DNA from: Pseudomonadota bacterium
Lineage (GTDB): Bacteria; Myxococcota_A; UBA796; GCA-2862545
Reading direction: 5' to 3'
DNA: 64,000 nucleotides
Assembly (NCBI GenBank): GCA_947505245.1
Contig: CANNIZ010000013.1
Span: 38,001 to 102,000 of the forward strand
The stretch's first letter is position 1, and each line of letters opens with the position of its first letter. Shown here in pieces: positions 24,872-35,300 of this stretch. A program made the position numbers and the translations under genes. Under the pieces are notes generated by a model. That model had not been told where the DNA came from and did no database searches. It saw nothing but the letters and a program-made list of their open reading frames with translations.

Positions 24872-25954
24872 ATGCGCTCTGCAGCCTTCGTCGTCCTGGT
24901 CGCCGCCTGCTCCGGTCCCGCTGACACGGCTGAGACCGGTGACTCCGCCGTCGACACCTCCGACACCTCGCCGCCATGTGCGCCCGAGGGCGCTTGGGAC
25001 TGCCCGATCGCGGTCGAAGCGTTCCCCTACAGCGACGCACGCGACACCACCGATGCGCCCGAGAGCGTGGTGGACGCGTATGCGTGCGCGCCTGCGACCG
25101 ACGAGTCCGGCGGCGAGTTCGTGTACCGCGTCGAGGTTCCCGCTGAAGGGGCGCTCGTGGTGCGGGTCGACGACGTGTCGGGCGATGATGTGGACGTCGA
25201 CGTGCACCTGCTCGAATCGGCGGACCCGGACACCTGCCGCGCGCGCGACAACCGCGAGACGTCGTGGATCGTCGAGCCCGGCACCTGGTACGTGGTCGTC
25301 GATACGTGGGCGCAGAACGGCACGGAATTTCCGGGCGCGTACGTGTTGGACATCTCGTTTGCCGCGGCTCCGACGGGCCGGTGCGCGTTCGCGCCGCGCG
25401 ACCTGCGGATGTTCTGGGACGACTGCGCGCCGGGCATCGATTGCGCCATGGACGGCGCGGACGTGCTGTTGCATACGCCCTCCGCGGGCCCTGTGGTGCA
25501 GGAGGCCCACCTCGTGACGGTGGCCGACGACTTCGGAGGCGGCTGGCCGACGTCGTTCACGGACCAGATCGACGCGCATTACGCGCTGTCCGAGGCGGCC
25601 ACAGGCTACGTCATGGATCGTGGGGAGCCGTGGGCGCCGTCGGGTGAAGGCGGCTCGGAATTCGGCCAGGGTGCGACCGGGGATCCGCTGCCGGTGCTGG
25701 ACGAGGCCTGGTACGTAAACATGTACTGGCGCGACAAGCCCGCCAAGGGGACGCGCATGCTGGTGTGGAACCCCGCGACCGGAGGCGTCGTCGTCGCGTC
25801 AGGGGGCTACGAGACGGGTCCGGGCGCGAACGACGCGATCGGCGGCGCGACGGAAGAGGTTCACGACGTGCTGGGCACCGGCCATCGCGATTCGCTCGTG
25901 ATCGGGTTCGCTGCAGACGCGTCGCTGCCGCTCGGCCCGATCGACTGCAACTGA
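24872..25954 (+). CDS. Lipoprotein with pre-peptidase-like (PPC) beta domain
   Basis: 360 residues from ATG 24872. MRSAAFVVLVAAC gives a lipobox, then an acidic Thr/Ser/Asp linker (TAETGDSAVDTSDT). Residues ~75-155 resemble a PPC-type beta sandwich: FVYRVEVPAEGALVVRVDD, DVDVDVHLLE, CRARDNRETSWIVEPGTWYVVVDTW. The C-terminal ~190 residues (VLLHTPSAGPVVQEAHLVTV, YVNMYWRDKPAKGTRMLVW, VVVASGGYETGPG, LPLGPIDC) form a second domain that I do not recognise. Cysteines occur in several spaced pairs that could be disulphides. Probably surface-exposed. Confidence 0.75.
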   Translation: MRSAAFVVLVAACSGPADTAETGDSAVDTSDTSPPCAPEGAWDCPIAVEAFPYSDARDTTDAPESVVDAYACAPATDESGGEFVYRVEVPAEGALVVRVDDVSGDDVDVDVHLLESADPDTCRARDNRETSWIVEPGTWYVVVDTWAQNGTEFPGAYVLDISFAAAPTGRCAFAPRDLRMFWDDCAPGIDCAMDGADVLLHTPSAGPVVQEAHLVTVADDFGGGWPTSFTDQIDAHYALSEAATGYVMDRGEPWAPSGEGGSEFGQGATGDPLPVLDEAWYVNMYWRDKPAKGTRMLVWNPATGGVVVASGGYETGPGANDAIGGATEEVHDVLGTGHRDSLVIGFAADASLPLGPIDCN

Positions 25955-25964
25955 GGGAGGCCCT

Positions 25965-26348
25965 GTGGAGCTGTTCGTGGCGTTGGGGGGTGAGGCGTCG
26001 GTTCGCGCGCTCGTGGACATGTTCTACGACGTGATGGACCGGGACCCGCGATTTGCGCTGCTGCGGAGCCTTCACCCGCCAGACTTGACCGAGAGCCGCG
26101 ACAAGCTGCACTGGTTCCTCGTCGGCTGGACAGGCGGCCCCCAAATGTACGTTGAACGCCGTGGACATCCAAGGCTTCGGGCGCGCCACCTGCCGTTCCC
26201 GATCGGGACCGTCGAGCGCGATTTGTGGCTCGGCTGTATGGACGTCGCGATCGACCGGTGCGTAAGCGACGTCCCTGCAGCCAGGGCGTTGCGCGAAGGC
26301 TTTTCGAAGGTGGCCGACCACATGCGAAATCAGCAGCCCGGGGCCTGA
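25965..26348 (+). CDS. Group II truncated haemoglobin
   Basis: 127 residues, the normal size of a 2-on-2 globin. GTG 25965 has GGGAGG just upstream. LGGEASVRALVDMFYDVM is the A/B helix; DPRFALLRSLHP, ESRDKLHWFLVGWTGGP and YVERRGHPRLRARHLPFPIG follow, with the proximal His in RHLPFPIG and a Trp (DLWLGCM) at the group II position. It binds O2 or NO. It lies ten bases after the lipoprotein gene and may share its transcript, but no functional link is evident. Confidence 0.9.
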   Translation: MELFVALGGEASVRALVDMFYDVMDRDPRFALLRSLHPPDLTESRDKLHWFLVGWTGGPQMYVERRGHPRLRARHLPFPIGTVERDLWLGCMDVAIDRCVSDVPAARALREGFSKVADHMRNQQPGA

Positions 26349-26422
26349 CCGGAACGGTGCTATCGTGCGATTGGGTTTCCCTGATCGAAGGTGACAGGGG
26401 CGCCTGAAACGCCGAGGCTTCG

Positions 26423-27433
26423 ATGCTCCTCCAGCCACGGGAACGCCGACCGGAAGATTCGATCCTGCTCGACCCCGAGGCGTTTCGCTGGGTTCAACGA
26501 GCTGGGATGGGGGCTGCCACCGGGTACGGACTGTCGCAGCTGGCGAATTGGTTCATCTCCGGCAAACCCAAGCCGCCGACGGATCTCCTTGCGGCGCTGA
26601 TCATATCGGCCGTGGTGGTGTGGTCGCGCAAGGGCGCGAACCTGCGCACGGCCGGGATCGTGATGATCGTCACGGTCTGGCTGGAGATGCACTACAGCTT
26701 CCTCTACGTCGGAAACCTGAACAGCGCCTCGTTGTCGGCGTTGCCGGCGCTTGTTGCCGGGATGGCGTTCCTTGGGGAGCGGCGCGTGGCCCGCGCTATG
26801 GGTTTGGTGACAGCGGTAACGGCGCCTCTGGCAGCGGAGCTCGGCCGATGGTTCGACCCGACGCATCCTGGCATCGGAGACCCCGCAACCGTCGTGACGC
26901 TCGCCGCGTCGTTGTTCGTGATCGCGCAGATGAGCGATCTCGCGCTCGATGCCCGCGAGGGGGCCATCGGGTCGCTCACGCAGACGGAGCGCCGACTCGC
27001 GCTGTTGTTCGCCTCGATTCCGGACGGCATCATCGCGATCGCGCGCGACGGCACCGTCGAGGTGGCGAACCCGTCCGCTGGCGCGCTGCTCGGCATCGAC
27101 AGCGACGCGATGTTGGGTCGGCGAGGAAGCGAGGTGCTCGCGCCCCTGGGTGACATCCAGAACGGGGTCGCCGTGATCGGAAGCGGCACATCGGTGCGTC
27201 ACGTCGAGGTGACCACGACGTCGGCGCCCGGGGCCGGTGATCAACCCAAGCTGGTGTGGCTGCGCGACGTGACCGAGCGCGTCGCGGCGGAGGAGCGCGA
27301 GCGGGTGATCACCGAACGCCTCCAGTCGTCCAAGCACATGGAGACGCTCGGACAGCTCGCTGGCGGCGTCGCCCACGACATGAACAACATGCTCCAGGCG
27401 ACCTTTGGCGGGCTCGACGAGATCGACGCTTAG
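26423..27433 (+). CDS. Hybrid histidine kinase, N-terminal part ended by in-frame TAG
   Basis: 336 residues up to a TAG at 27431. Several membrane helices (~38-155) form an integral-membrane sensor; then a PAS-like domain (~185-290: RLALLFASIPDGIIAIARDGTVEVANPSAGALLGI and LVWLRDVTERVAAEERERV) and the first HisKA helix with His318 in LAGGVAHDMNNML. The reading frame continues without any shift after the TAG into the rest of HisKA, the ATPase and a receiver domain. Alone this fragment has the phospho-acceptor His but no ATPase domain. Most simply it is the front of one gene broken by a nonsense mutation or a base error. Confidence 0.8.
   Translation: MLLQPRERRPEDSILLDPEAFRWVQRAGMGAATGYGLSQLANWFISGKPKPPTDLLAALIISAVVVWSRKGANLRTAGIVMIVTVWLEMHYSFLYVGNLNSASLSALPALVAGMAFLGERRVARAMGLVTAVTAPLAAELGRWFDPTHPGIGDPATVVTLAASLFVIAQMSDLALDAREGAIGSLTQTERRLALLFASIPDGIIAIARDGTVEVANPSAGALLGIDSDAMLGRRGSEVLAPLGDIQNGVAVIGSGTSVRHVEVTTTSAPGAGDQPKLVWLRDVTERVAAEERERVITERLQSSKHMETLGQLAGGVAHDMNNMLQATFGGLDEIDA
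27431..27433 (+). other. In-frame amber codon splitting the hybrid kinase gene
   Basis: GAC GCT TAG CTC GAC GCG reads through in one frame: the kinase sequence on both sides is continuous (LDEIDA, stop, LDARGSVDG). One base change would restore a sense codon such as TTG, CAG or GAG. No frameshift is needed. Confidence 0.85.
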
Positions 27434-27469
27434 CTCGACGCGCGCGGCTCCGTCGACGGCCGCGCGACG

Positions 27470-28456
27470 GTGGAGGAGCTTCGCCAGATCTGGACAGGTG
27501 GCACCGCCATCGTGCGTCAGTTGCTCGCGTTCGCCCGTCAACGTCCAGGGGTGGTCGGGTATGCCGACGTCGGCGCCTCGCTGCAGGGCCTCCGCGGGCT
27601 GTTCCGTCGCCTCGTACCCGAGGACATCGCGCTGGACGTCAGCGTCGACGTAGGAAACGCGCGCATCCCGATGGACCCGACGCTGTTCGAGCAATTGATC
27701 GTGAACCTGGTCTCGAACGCGCGCGACGCAGTGAAGGCGGGCGGCAAGATCCGCGTTGCAGCGAGGGTCGGGCCGGACGAGCAGGCGGACATCCCGGAGC
27801 CCCGCGTGCTGATCACCGTGCAGGACGACGGGATGGGCATGACCGACGACGTCAAGCGGCGCCTGTTCGAGCCGTTCTTCACGACGAAGGAGGTCGGTCG
27901 TGGCACGGGGCTGGGGCTGTCCATTGCGTACAGCGCCGTAAAACAGGGGAGCGGCGACATCCGGGTTGAGTCCACCGTCGGGGCCGGCACGACGTTCACG
28001 CTGTCGTTTCCGATCGCACAGGCCGAGCAGGCCGTCGCGAAGCCGTCTGGCAAGATGCTGCGTGCACGCCCGGGGGAGACGATCCTGTTGATCGACGACC
28101 ACCCGCAGGTGCGGCGGTCGACCGCGCGGGTGCTGACGAGCCTCGGGTACCGCGTGCTGGAGGCGAGCAACGGCGCCGAGGGCGTGGCGACCGCGCTTTG
28201 CGAGCACGTCGATCTCGTGGTCACGGACGTGGTGATGCCGGTGATGGGCGGCCCCGAGGCCGTCGCCGAGATCACGCGGCACCGGCCGGAGACCCGCGCG
28301 CTGTTCGTGTCGGGCTACACGCGCGACCTGCTCACCGAGCGCGGCGCGAAGAACGTCCTGCTCAAGCCGTTTCGGCTGCCCGAATTGTCGGCGCGGGTAC
28401 GGGCGATGATCGACCAGGCGCCCGGCGAGAGCGTCACGGATGCGCCCTCGGGGTGA
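27470..28456 (+). CDS. Hybrid histidine kinase, C-terminal part (ATPase and receiver)
   Basis: 328 residues if translation restarts at GTG 27470, which is in frame with the upstream fragment. It contains the second HisKA helix (IWTGGTAIVRQLLAFARQRPG) and a complete ATPase: N-box LIVNLVSNARDAV, G1 VQDDGMGM, F-box FEPFFTTK and G2 GRGTGLGLS. A receiver domain follows (TILLIDDHPQV, phospho-acceptor Asp in LVVTDVVMPVMGG, Lys in LLKPF). With the fragment at 26423-27433 it makes a normal ~677-residue hybrid kinase. No strong ribosome-binding site precedes the GTG, so independent translation is doubtful; treat as part of one interrupted gene. Confidence 0.75.
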   Translation: MEELRQIWTGGTAIVRQLLAFARQRPGVVGYADVGASLQGLRGLFRRLVPEDIALDVSVDVGNARIPMDPTLFEQLIVNLVSNARDAVKAGGKIRVAARVGPDEQADIPEPRVLITVQDDGMGMTDDVKRRLFEPFFTTKEVGRGTGLGLSIAYSAVKQGSGDIRVESTVGAGTTFTLSFPIAQAEQAVAKPSGKMLRARPGETILLIDDHPQVRRSTARVLTSLGYRVLEASNGAEGVATALCEHVDLVVTDVVMPVMGGPEAVAEITRHRPETRALFVSGYTRDLLTERGAKNVLLKPFRLPELSARVRAMIDQAPGESVTDAPSG

Positions 28457-28464
28457 CCGCCGTG

Positions 28465-28485
28465 ACTACGGAGGTGCTCCGTAGT
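28465..28485. other. Stem-loop at the convergent end of the hybrid kinase and MopE genes
   Basis: ACTACGGAG (28465-28473), loop GTG, CTCCGTAGT (28477-28485): a perfect nine-pair hairpin overlapping the last codons of the minus-strand MopE gene and nine bases after the kinase stop. There is no T-tract on either side, so termination here would need Rho or the hairpin may only stabilise the 3' ends. Confidence 0.45.
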
Positions 28486-31400
28486 AGAGCGCGCGGTCGG
28501 TATTGTCGTTCGTGCCGTCCTGGTCGGTGTCCTTGACGATCGGGCAGGTGCCTCGCGCGTATTCGTCGGCGTTGGTGAGGCCGTCCCCGTCGGGGTCGCC
28601 GCTGAGGGAAACGATCGAGCTCCCGAACCAGGTCGTGGCCCAGCCGTCCGGGATGCCGTCGTCTGGCTTCTTGCCATAGTAGGGGTCCAAGTTGGAGTAG
28701 CCGCCCACGTCCTCGACCACGTGGGGGACGCCCTTCCCCGCAGACTCGTCGCGCAGGTGCAGGTCCCAAAGCTCTCGGCCTGGGAGGCCGGGGTGGCTTC
28801 CATCGAATCCGTAGACCCAGCTGACGAACTGGACCGTGCCCGTGATTTCGTTCATGACGTTGGTGACGTAGCCCTCCTCGGAGGCCGTGCCCCCCACACT
28901 GTGCGTGAGGTCGCCGTTGTACCGGTAGCTCTTGTTGCAGTAGTTGACGTACGAATTGAATACCGCGTTGTCGCTTCCGTTCGACCACACACCTGTACCC
29001 AGGCACTCGAGGATGGTGGCCCCGTCAACCCGCAGCTTGGAAGTACCGACAGCCTCGATTCCGTTTCCAACACTTCGAGCGATGACGGCGTAGTTCACCT
29101 TCAGCTCTCCGGGCATGTCGGCTAGCAGGGTGGTCGTGAGTGAGTCCCACGATTCCAGGTGATTTACCTCGGCGTTTCCGGTTGTCGTTCCGCGGATTTC
29201 GACCCCTGCGGACCGGTAGAGGTGGACGTCGTCCAGGACGCGGGTCGCGTTTGCTCGTGGCTCGATGAAGATCGAGCTCGCTCCGGTGCTGTCCAGGACG
29301 TCGAGGCCGCTGACGTTCACCTCGGCAGACTCAGAGACAAAGACGGCGGAGCCGTCGAGCTGCGTTGGCCCGGATTGGTACTTCGCGCCTTTTACGGTGA
29401 CGTTGCGCAGGTCGAGCCGTCCGCCGTCCGCGACGATGCCGCGCGCCGCGTTCTGGCCGTCGACCGTGGTGTTGACGAGGGCCAGCCGATCGAAGGCCAC
29501 GTGGACGAGGTCCGAGTTGACGTTGCCAGAGACGTTCACGTTGGTGATCGTGAGGTCGCTGCCGGTGTTCGCGAGGTCGATGACGCGACCGCCCGTCGAG
29601 ACGAGCGTGGCCGGGTGGGTGGGGTCTTTTGAGTGGATATGGATCGACGAGCCGGCGCCGGGGACCAGCGTGTTCGTCGGGTAGGTCCCCTCCGCCAATC
29701 GAATGACTGCGCAGCCAAACGGCTGCACGTAGGCCACGAGGTTGGCGGCTTCGCCGGGACCGACGTCGTATTGCTTCCCCTGCGTGCCCATGTCGCCGTC
29801 GTCGCAATCGTCTGGCGCGGGTGCGTAGGCAACCTGCGCCTCGCACGAAAACACGGGGTCCGCGAGGGCCGAGCCGAACCCGTCCCCGTCGTTGTCGGGC
29901 CACTGCCAGCCGATACACGGGCACAGCTCGGAGGTGCTTGGGTTGCAGTCGTTGTCGTAGCCGTCGCCACAGACCTCCGTGGCGTCCGGGCTGGTGTCGG
30001 GGTCCGTGTCTTTGCAGTCCCCGCCCATGGAGAACGATCCGGCAGGCACGTCGTAGCAGGCGTAGCGGGCGATCGCGTCGTCTCCCCACCCGTCGAGGTC
30101 GAGGTCGTCGTGGACGGGCTTGGCCTGTGGATCGGACTGCTCGGGGTTGTCGTCGAACGTGCCGTTGCAGTCATCGTCGCGGAGGTCGCACCCGTCGACC
30201 TTCTGCCCAGGATTGATCGAGGCGTTGGAGTCGTCGCAGTCGAGGTTCGAGGCCTGCCTCCAGCTCCCCGGTGGCTTGCACCCGAAGATGATCGTCTCGG
30301 ATCCGGAGTACCCGTCGTTGTCGACGTCGCCGAACCAGATCGTCGCGCCCCGCTGCTTCTTGTCGGCGTCGTTGCAGTCGCCACCAATGGCGACGTACGG
30401 GTCGCTCGGGGTGGACGGGTCCCCACAGGAGAACACGCCAGGAGAAAGCCCTACGCCGTCGCGATCGCCGTCCGGGTACCACACCGTCTCGGCCGCCGCC
30501 GTCGGGTCTTCCGCGTCCGCGAGTCCGTTGCAGTTGTTGTCGACGGTGTCATCGCAGACCTCAATCGCGGTCGGGTGCACGGTCCGTTCGAAATCGTCGC
30601 AGTCGCCGGGCACGGGCGAAAAGTCTGGATCACCGGGGCAGCGGTCTTCCGCGAACATCGAGCCAAAGCCGTCGCGGTCCTGGTCTTCGTATTGGACGAG
30701 CGCGTCCACGGCGTATTCGTCGGTGTAGCCATCGCAGTCATTGTCGTTGCCGTCGCACGACTCGATCGCACCTGGGTAGGCGTACTCGTTGAAGTCGTCG
30801 CAGTCGTCCTTGTTGGGGGCGGCGAGACCAGGTGGATCACAGGTGCTGGTGGCGGCGAGGAAGTCCTCGCCGTGGCCGTCTCCGTCAAAGTCGAAGTACC
30901 AGTCGGGGTAGCTCGCAGGGGACACGTCCGGGTCCGCGCTGTCGAAGAGTCCGTCGCAGTCGTTGTCGAGGCCGTCACAGATCTCCTTCTGGCCCGGGTT
31001 GACTTCCGCGCCGCCGAAGGACGGGTCGTCGTCGCAGTCGGCGTTCGTGGAGGCCTTGGCGCGGTACCCGTCATTGTCGCAGTCGTCGGCATCGAAGGCC
31101 GAGCAGTCCTGGCGGACGAGGTCGCCGCAGACCTCGAGCGCGCCTGGGTACACGTTGGGATCGGTGTCGACACAATCGGCGCCCCGGAGGACGAAGGTGT
31201 CCGGAGTTCCGTCTTTGTCATAGTCGAACGGTGAAAGGTCGCAGCGCGTCACGCCCTGCGAACCGTAGCCGTCGTGGTCATCGTCGAAGTACGCGGTGAA
31301 CGCATCGATGGCCGTTCCGTCGTCGACCGCATTGTTGCAGTCGTCGTCGCGGCCGTTGCACCACTCCACGGCACCGGGGTGAACCTCCTCAGCGACGTCG

Positions 31401-32326
31401 TCGCAATCGCCGCTGGCCAGTACGAACCCGGTCGGTGGCGAGCCCGGGCACGCGAGCGAGGACGAGCTTCCGAACCCGTCGCCGTCAAGGTCAGCGAAAA
31501 AGAGGACGAGGTTGTCGTTGGGAAGCCCGTCGTCTTCGGCGTCGATGAGTCCGTCGCAGTCGTTGTCGAGGCCGTCGCAGACCTCGGTTCCGCCCTCGCT
31601 CACGTCCGCATTCGCGTCGTCGCAGTCGCTACCGCCGAATGCGATGGCGGCTTCCCCATCGAGATCGGCGTCCCACTCGTTGCCCGCGTCGCAATCTTGA
31701 TCGACGCCATCATACGGAACCTCGGCCGCGTCGGGCGACACGTCGGCGCGGTCGTCGTCGCAATCGCCTTGCCGCAGCGCCACGCCGGTGGCGCCGCTGC
31801 AGACGGTTTTGGCCTTGGCCGAGTCATCTCCATAGGTGTCGCCGTCGGCGTCGGCCCAGACCTGCACGTTCCCGTCGTCGGCCGCGGCGATCGGGTCGCC
31901 GTCGCAATTCCGATCGAGCGCGTCGCAAAGCTCGCGCGCGTTTGGATTGATGGTCGCGTCCTGGTCGTCGCAGTCGAGGTCTGAGGTGGACCAGCCCTCC
32001 GGAGGGTCGCCGCAGCCGGTCGTGGAGTCCTCTGGGACACCGTAGCCGTCGCCGTCGCCGTCGGGGAACCAGAGGGTGCCCGGGACGACGCTCGCGTCCG
32101 TATCGTTACAGTCGTCGCCGCCGACCTCGACGGTCAGGTACCCGTCGCCGTCCGCGTCGCAATTCGCCACGGAGGGGTCGTCGTCGACGCAATCGGGGCC
32201 ATCGAATCGCGTGCCGATCCCGCCGTCACCGTCCGCGTCTTCCACCTCGCGGGCGAATCGGCCGTCGTCGACGTAGAAGCACCCCGACAGCGCGAGGAGA
32301 AGGGCGAGCGAGCGCGGGGTTGTCAT
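28466..32326 (-). CDS. Giant MopE-type Asp/Cys-repeat lipoprotein with beta-helix domain (copy B)
   Basis: 1286 residues. The signal MTTPRSLALLLALSGC ends in a lipobox. Residues ~20-820 hold about eleven MopE-like putative metal-binding units of the form DCDDxDxxxxPGAxExCDGxDNDCDGxxD, interspersed with DxDGDGxG calcium-type loops. Residues ~830-1200 change to a parallel beta-helix pattern (VIDLANTGSDLTITNVNVSG, LDLRNVTVKGAKYQ, NAVFNSYVNYCN), as in pectin-lyase-like folds. A final Asp repeat (GDPDGDGLTNADEY, DTDQDGTNDNTD) closes it. It is a full-length paralogue of the next upstream gene and overlaps its stop (ATGA). Probably an adhesin or metal-binding surface scaffold. Confidence 0.85.
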   Translation of the reverse strand: MTTPRSLALLLALSGCFYVDDGRFAREVEDADGDGGIGTRFDGPDCVDDDPSVANCDADGDGYLTVEVGGDDCNDTDASVVPGTLWFPDGDGDGYGVPEDSTTGCGDPPEGWSTSDLDCDDQDATINPNARELCDALDRNCDGDPIAAADDGNVQVWADADGDTYGDDSAKAKTVCSGATGVALRQGDCDDDRADVSPDAAEVPYDGVDQDCDAGNEWDADLDGEAAIAFGGSDCDDANADVSEGGTEVCDGLDNDCDGLIDAEDDGLPNDNLVLFFADLDGDGFGSSSSLACPGSPPTGFVLASGDCDDVAEEVHPGAVEWCNGRDDDCNNAVDDGTAIDAFTAYFDDDHDGYGSQGVTRCDLSPFDYDKDGTPDTFVLRGADCVDTDPNVYPGALEVCGDLVRQDCSAFDADDCDNDGYRAKASTNADCDDDPSFGGAEVNPGQKEICDGLDNDCDGLFDSADPDVSPASYPDWYFDFDGDGHGEDFLAATSTCDPPGLAAPNKDDCDDFNEYAYPGAIESCDGNDNDCDGYTDEYAVDALVQYEDQDRDGFGSMFAEDRCPGDPDFSPVPGDCDDFERTVHPTAIEVCDDTVDNNCNGLADAEDPTAAAETVWYPDGDRDGVGLSPGVFSCGDPSTPSDPYVAIGGDCNDADKKQRGATIWFGDVDNDGYSGSETIIFGCKPPGSWRQASNLDCDDSNASINPGQKVDGCDLRDDDCNGTFDDNPEQSDPQAKPVHDDLDLDGWGDDAIARYACYDVPAGSFSMGGDCKDTDPDTSPDATEVCGDGYDNDCNPSTSELCPCIGWQWPDNDGDGFGSALADPVFSCEAQVAYAPAPDDCDDGDMGTQGKQYDVGPGEAANLVAYVQPFGCAVIRLAEGTYPTNTLVPGAGSSIHIHSKDPTHPATLVSTGGRVIDLANTGSDLTITNVNVSGNVNSDLVHVAFDRLALVNTTVDGQNAARGIVADGGRLDLRNVTVKGAKYQSGPTQLDGSAVFVSESAEVNVSGLDVLDSTGASSIFIEPRANATRVLDDVHLYRSAGVEIRGTTTGNAEVNHLESWDSLTTTLLADMPGELKVNYAVIARSVGNGIEAVGTSKLRVDGATILECLGTGVWSNGSDNAVFNSYVNYCNKSYRYNGDLTHSVGGTASEEGYVTNVMNEITGTVQFVSWVYGFDGSHPGLPGRELWDLHLRDESAGKGVPHVVEDVGGYSNLDPYYGKKPDDGIPDGWATTWFGSSIVSLSGDPDGDGLTNADEYARGTCPIVKDTDQDGTNDNTDRALYYGAPP

Positions 32327-35300
32327 TGTGCCATCGGGTCGAGCGGCGAGTTGTCGCTGCTGTCGTAGACGAGGTCGTTGTCGGTGTCGCCGACGAGCGG
32401 GCAGGTGCCGCGGTCGTACTCGCCGATGTTCGGCACAAAGTCAGTGTCACTGTCGTTCAACGACATCGCGCCGCCGAACCAGCGCTGCTCCCAGCCGTCG
32501 GGCACGCCGTTGCTGGCGTTCATGGTGTCCGTGTAGTAGGAATCGTTCTTGCCGTAATAGCCGACGTCATCGGGGTCCGCGCCTCGCGCCTTGCCCGGTG
32601 AATCGGTGCGGAGGTGCAGGTCCCAGAGCTCCAGGTTTGCGAGCTGGGCAGGCAGTGTTGGGATGGTGCTGCGAAGGTTCTTGTCGTAGGTGACGAACTT
32701 TGGCACGGCGATCGGGTTGGTCGCGACCGTTGCGCCTGGGAATTGAACGTAGCTGCGCGTGACGCTGCCGGCGCCAGCGATGTCGTTGGGGCCTGTGCTG
32801 TCGAAGATGAACGAGTCGTGTACGTCTACGGTGGTGCCGTCAAGGCCTGCGCCCCCGGACTTCACGATGGTCGCGTTGAAGACCTTGATGGTGCCGGTGC
32901 TGCCGACGGCGTTGATGCCCTTACCGGCGGCGCGCGCGATGAGGGCGCGCTGGACGACGAGGTTCACGGATTGGTTCGAACATTCGAGGCCCGCGCCCAG
33001 CGAGTCCCAGACCTCGAGGTTGTTGACCGTGATGACCTTGTTCGCCGTGCCGTTGTTGAACGCGAGCGGCTTGGACTTCGTCATGGTCAGCCCGTCGATC
33101 GTGCGGTTGGCGTTCGCGTCGATAAGGATGGAGTAAGGGCTCGCCCCGAGCCCCGCCCCGCATTCGCGCACCGACGTCTCCTTCATTGTGAGGACCGTTG
33201 AGGCGTCTACGGTGAGCGCCGAGCCCAGCGCGGGCGTGCTCAGGTGGTCGAAGGTGACGCCGAACAGGCCCAGGTAGCCGCCCTGCGCGTAGATGCCGCC
33301 GATGTTGTTCTTGCCGTCGATTTGGGTGTTCACCAGGAGGACGCGGGAGCCGGGGCTGGTGTGGATCATCTCGGGAGGGTTGGTTGAGGTGCTCTCCAGG
33401 CGCACGTTCTGCAGGATCAGCGTGGAGTTGCTGTTCGCCGCGTCGATGACACGACCCGAGAGCGCCTTGATGACCGTCCCGGGGGAGTCCGCATACACGG
33501 CGATCTGGTTGTTGGCCTGCACGTTGATGGGTGTCGTCAGCGTGTAGGGGCCGGCGCCGGTGAGGTGGATGATCCTCGCGTCCACGCCGTTGGTGTAGTT
33601 GGTGAGGTCGGTGAGCGTGGAGAGGGGGAACGTGGCCGTGTTCGTTCCGAACGTCGTCTTGTTGTCCTCGGGGTATTGGGCGCCGCTGCAATCGCGCGTT
33701 GGATCCAGGTCCATGGACCCGAACGTGTCTCCGTCGGGGTCTTGCCACGTCCAACTCTGGCAAGGCGGTGGGACCACGATGGTGCAGCCTTCGTTTACGG
33801 TTCCGTCGCAGTTGTTGTCGGCCATGTCCTTGCAGGACTCCGTCTGGCCCAGATTGCTGGTCGCATCGGCGTCGTCGCAGTCACCACCTTGGGACGCTCC
33901 GGAGCCGACGAAGCACGAGTACGTCGGCGTACCCGCGCCATACGTGTCTCCGTCGAGGTCGACGTAGTTCTTGTGGATGTTCGGGTCGGTAGCGGAGGGG
34001 TTGTTGTCGAGCGTGCCGTCGCAGTCGTCGTCCCGGTAGTTGCAGCTCTCCGCGGCGCCCGGGCGGACCTCGGGGAGGCCATCGTTGCAGTCCGTCGCTG
34101 AGGTGTACCAGGTGATCCCGGTCGGTCGACAGCTGTACTTGACGTTCACCGTGCCGCCGTACTTGTCGCCGTCGCCATCGGCGAACCAGAGCGCCGGTCC
34201 CTTCTGCAACGCGTCCGCGTCGTCACAGTCGCCCGTCGTCAGCACGTACTTCTGCGTTCCCGTCGAAGGGTCGCCGCAGGCGGCGAGCCCAATCCCGGTG
34301 CCAAAGCCGTCTTTGTCGTCGTCCGGGTACCACACGTCATCGGTCGACGCGCTTGGATCGAGGCTGTCGACGAGGTCGTCGCAGTCGTTGTCGATGCCGT
34401 CCGTACACAGCTCGCGGGCGGCGGGAGACACCGTCGCGACGTCGTCGTCGCAGTCGGCATTGAACTTCGACCAGCCGGCCCCACCGGGGCAGCGCTCCTC
34501 GAAGTATCGCGTTCCAAAACCGTCGCCGTCGTTATCCTCGTAGAGGATCGCGACGTCGATCGGTTCGTCGTCGACGACCGTGTTGCAGTCGTTGTCGTAG
34601 CCGTCGCACCGCTCGAGCGCGCCCGGATGCACGCTGGAACGCAGGTCGTCGCAGTCGTCTGCGACCCGGGCGGCGTTGCCGGGCGGCGCGCAGGTTTTGG
34701 TGGCGACGGTGACGGGTGAACCGTGCCCGTCGTGGTCCGCGTCGAGGTACCAGTCGGGGTAGGACGTGGACAGCACGTCTGGATCGGCGGCGTCTACCTT
34801 TCCGTCACAGTCGTTGTCGTAGCCGTCGCAGATCTCTTTGCTGCCAGGATGTACGGACGTGCCACCACCCGAAGGGTCATCGTCGCAGTCGGGGTTGGTC
34901 GACGCGTTGGCGAGGAATCCGTCGCTGTCGCAGTCGTCCGGGTCGGCGGTGGTGCAGTCCTGCCGGACCGAGTCGCCGCAGATCTCCACGGCGCCCGGGT
35001 ACACGTCGGGGTCGTTGTTTCCGCAGTCCCCTCCGCGCATCGTGAGCGCGTCGATCTGCTTGTCGCCGTCGTAGTCGATGGGTGCGATCTCGCAGACCGT
35101 GAGGCCTTGACCGCCCCAGCCGTCCCCGTCGTTGTCGAAGTACGCGGTGAACGCATCGATAGCGGTGCCCTCGTCGGTGACGTCGTTGCAGTTGTCGTCG
35201 ACGTCGTTGCACCACTCGACCGCGCCCGGGAAGATCGCGTCGGACTTGTCGTTGCAGTCGCTCTCATCCAGGACGTAGTCCTTCGCGGGCGCGCCGGGAC

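Noticed and set aside
29633..31234. Long plus-strand open frame opposite the MopE gene (and others opposite 45806-48973)
   Set aside because: It mirrors the regular Asp/Cys codon pattern of the real gene; it has a Val/Ala/Gly/Arg composition without motifs, and no ribosome-binding site.
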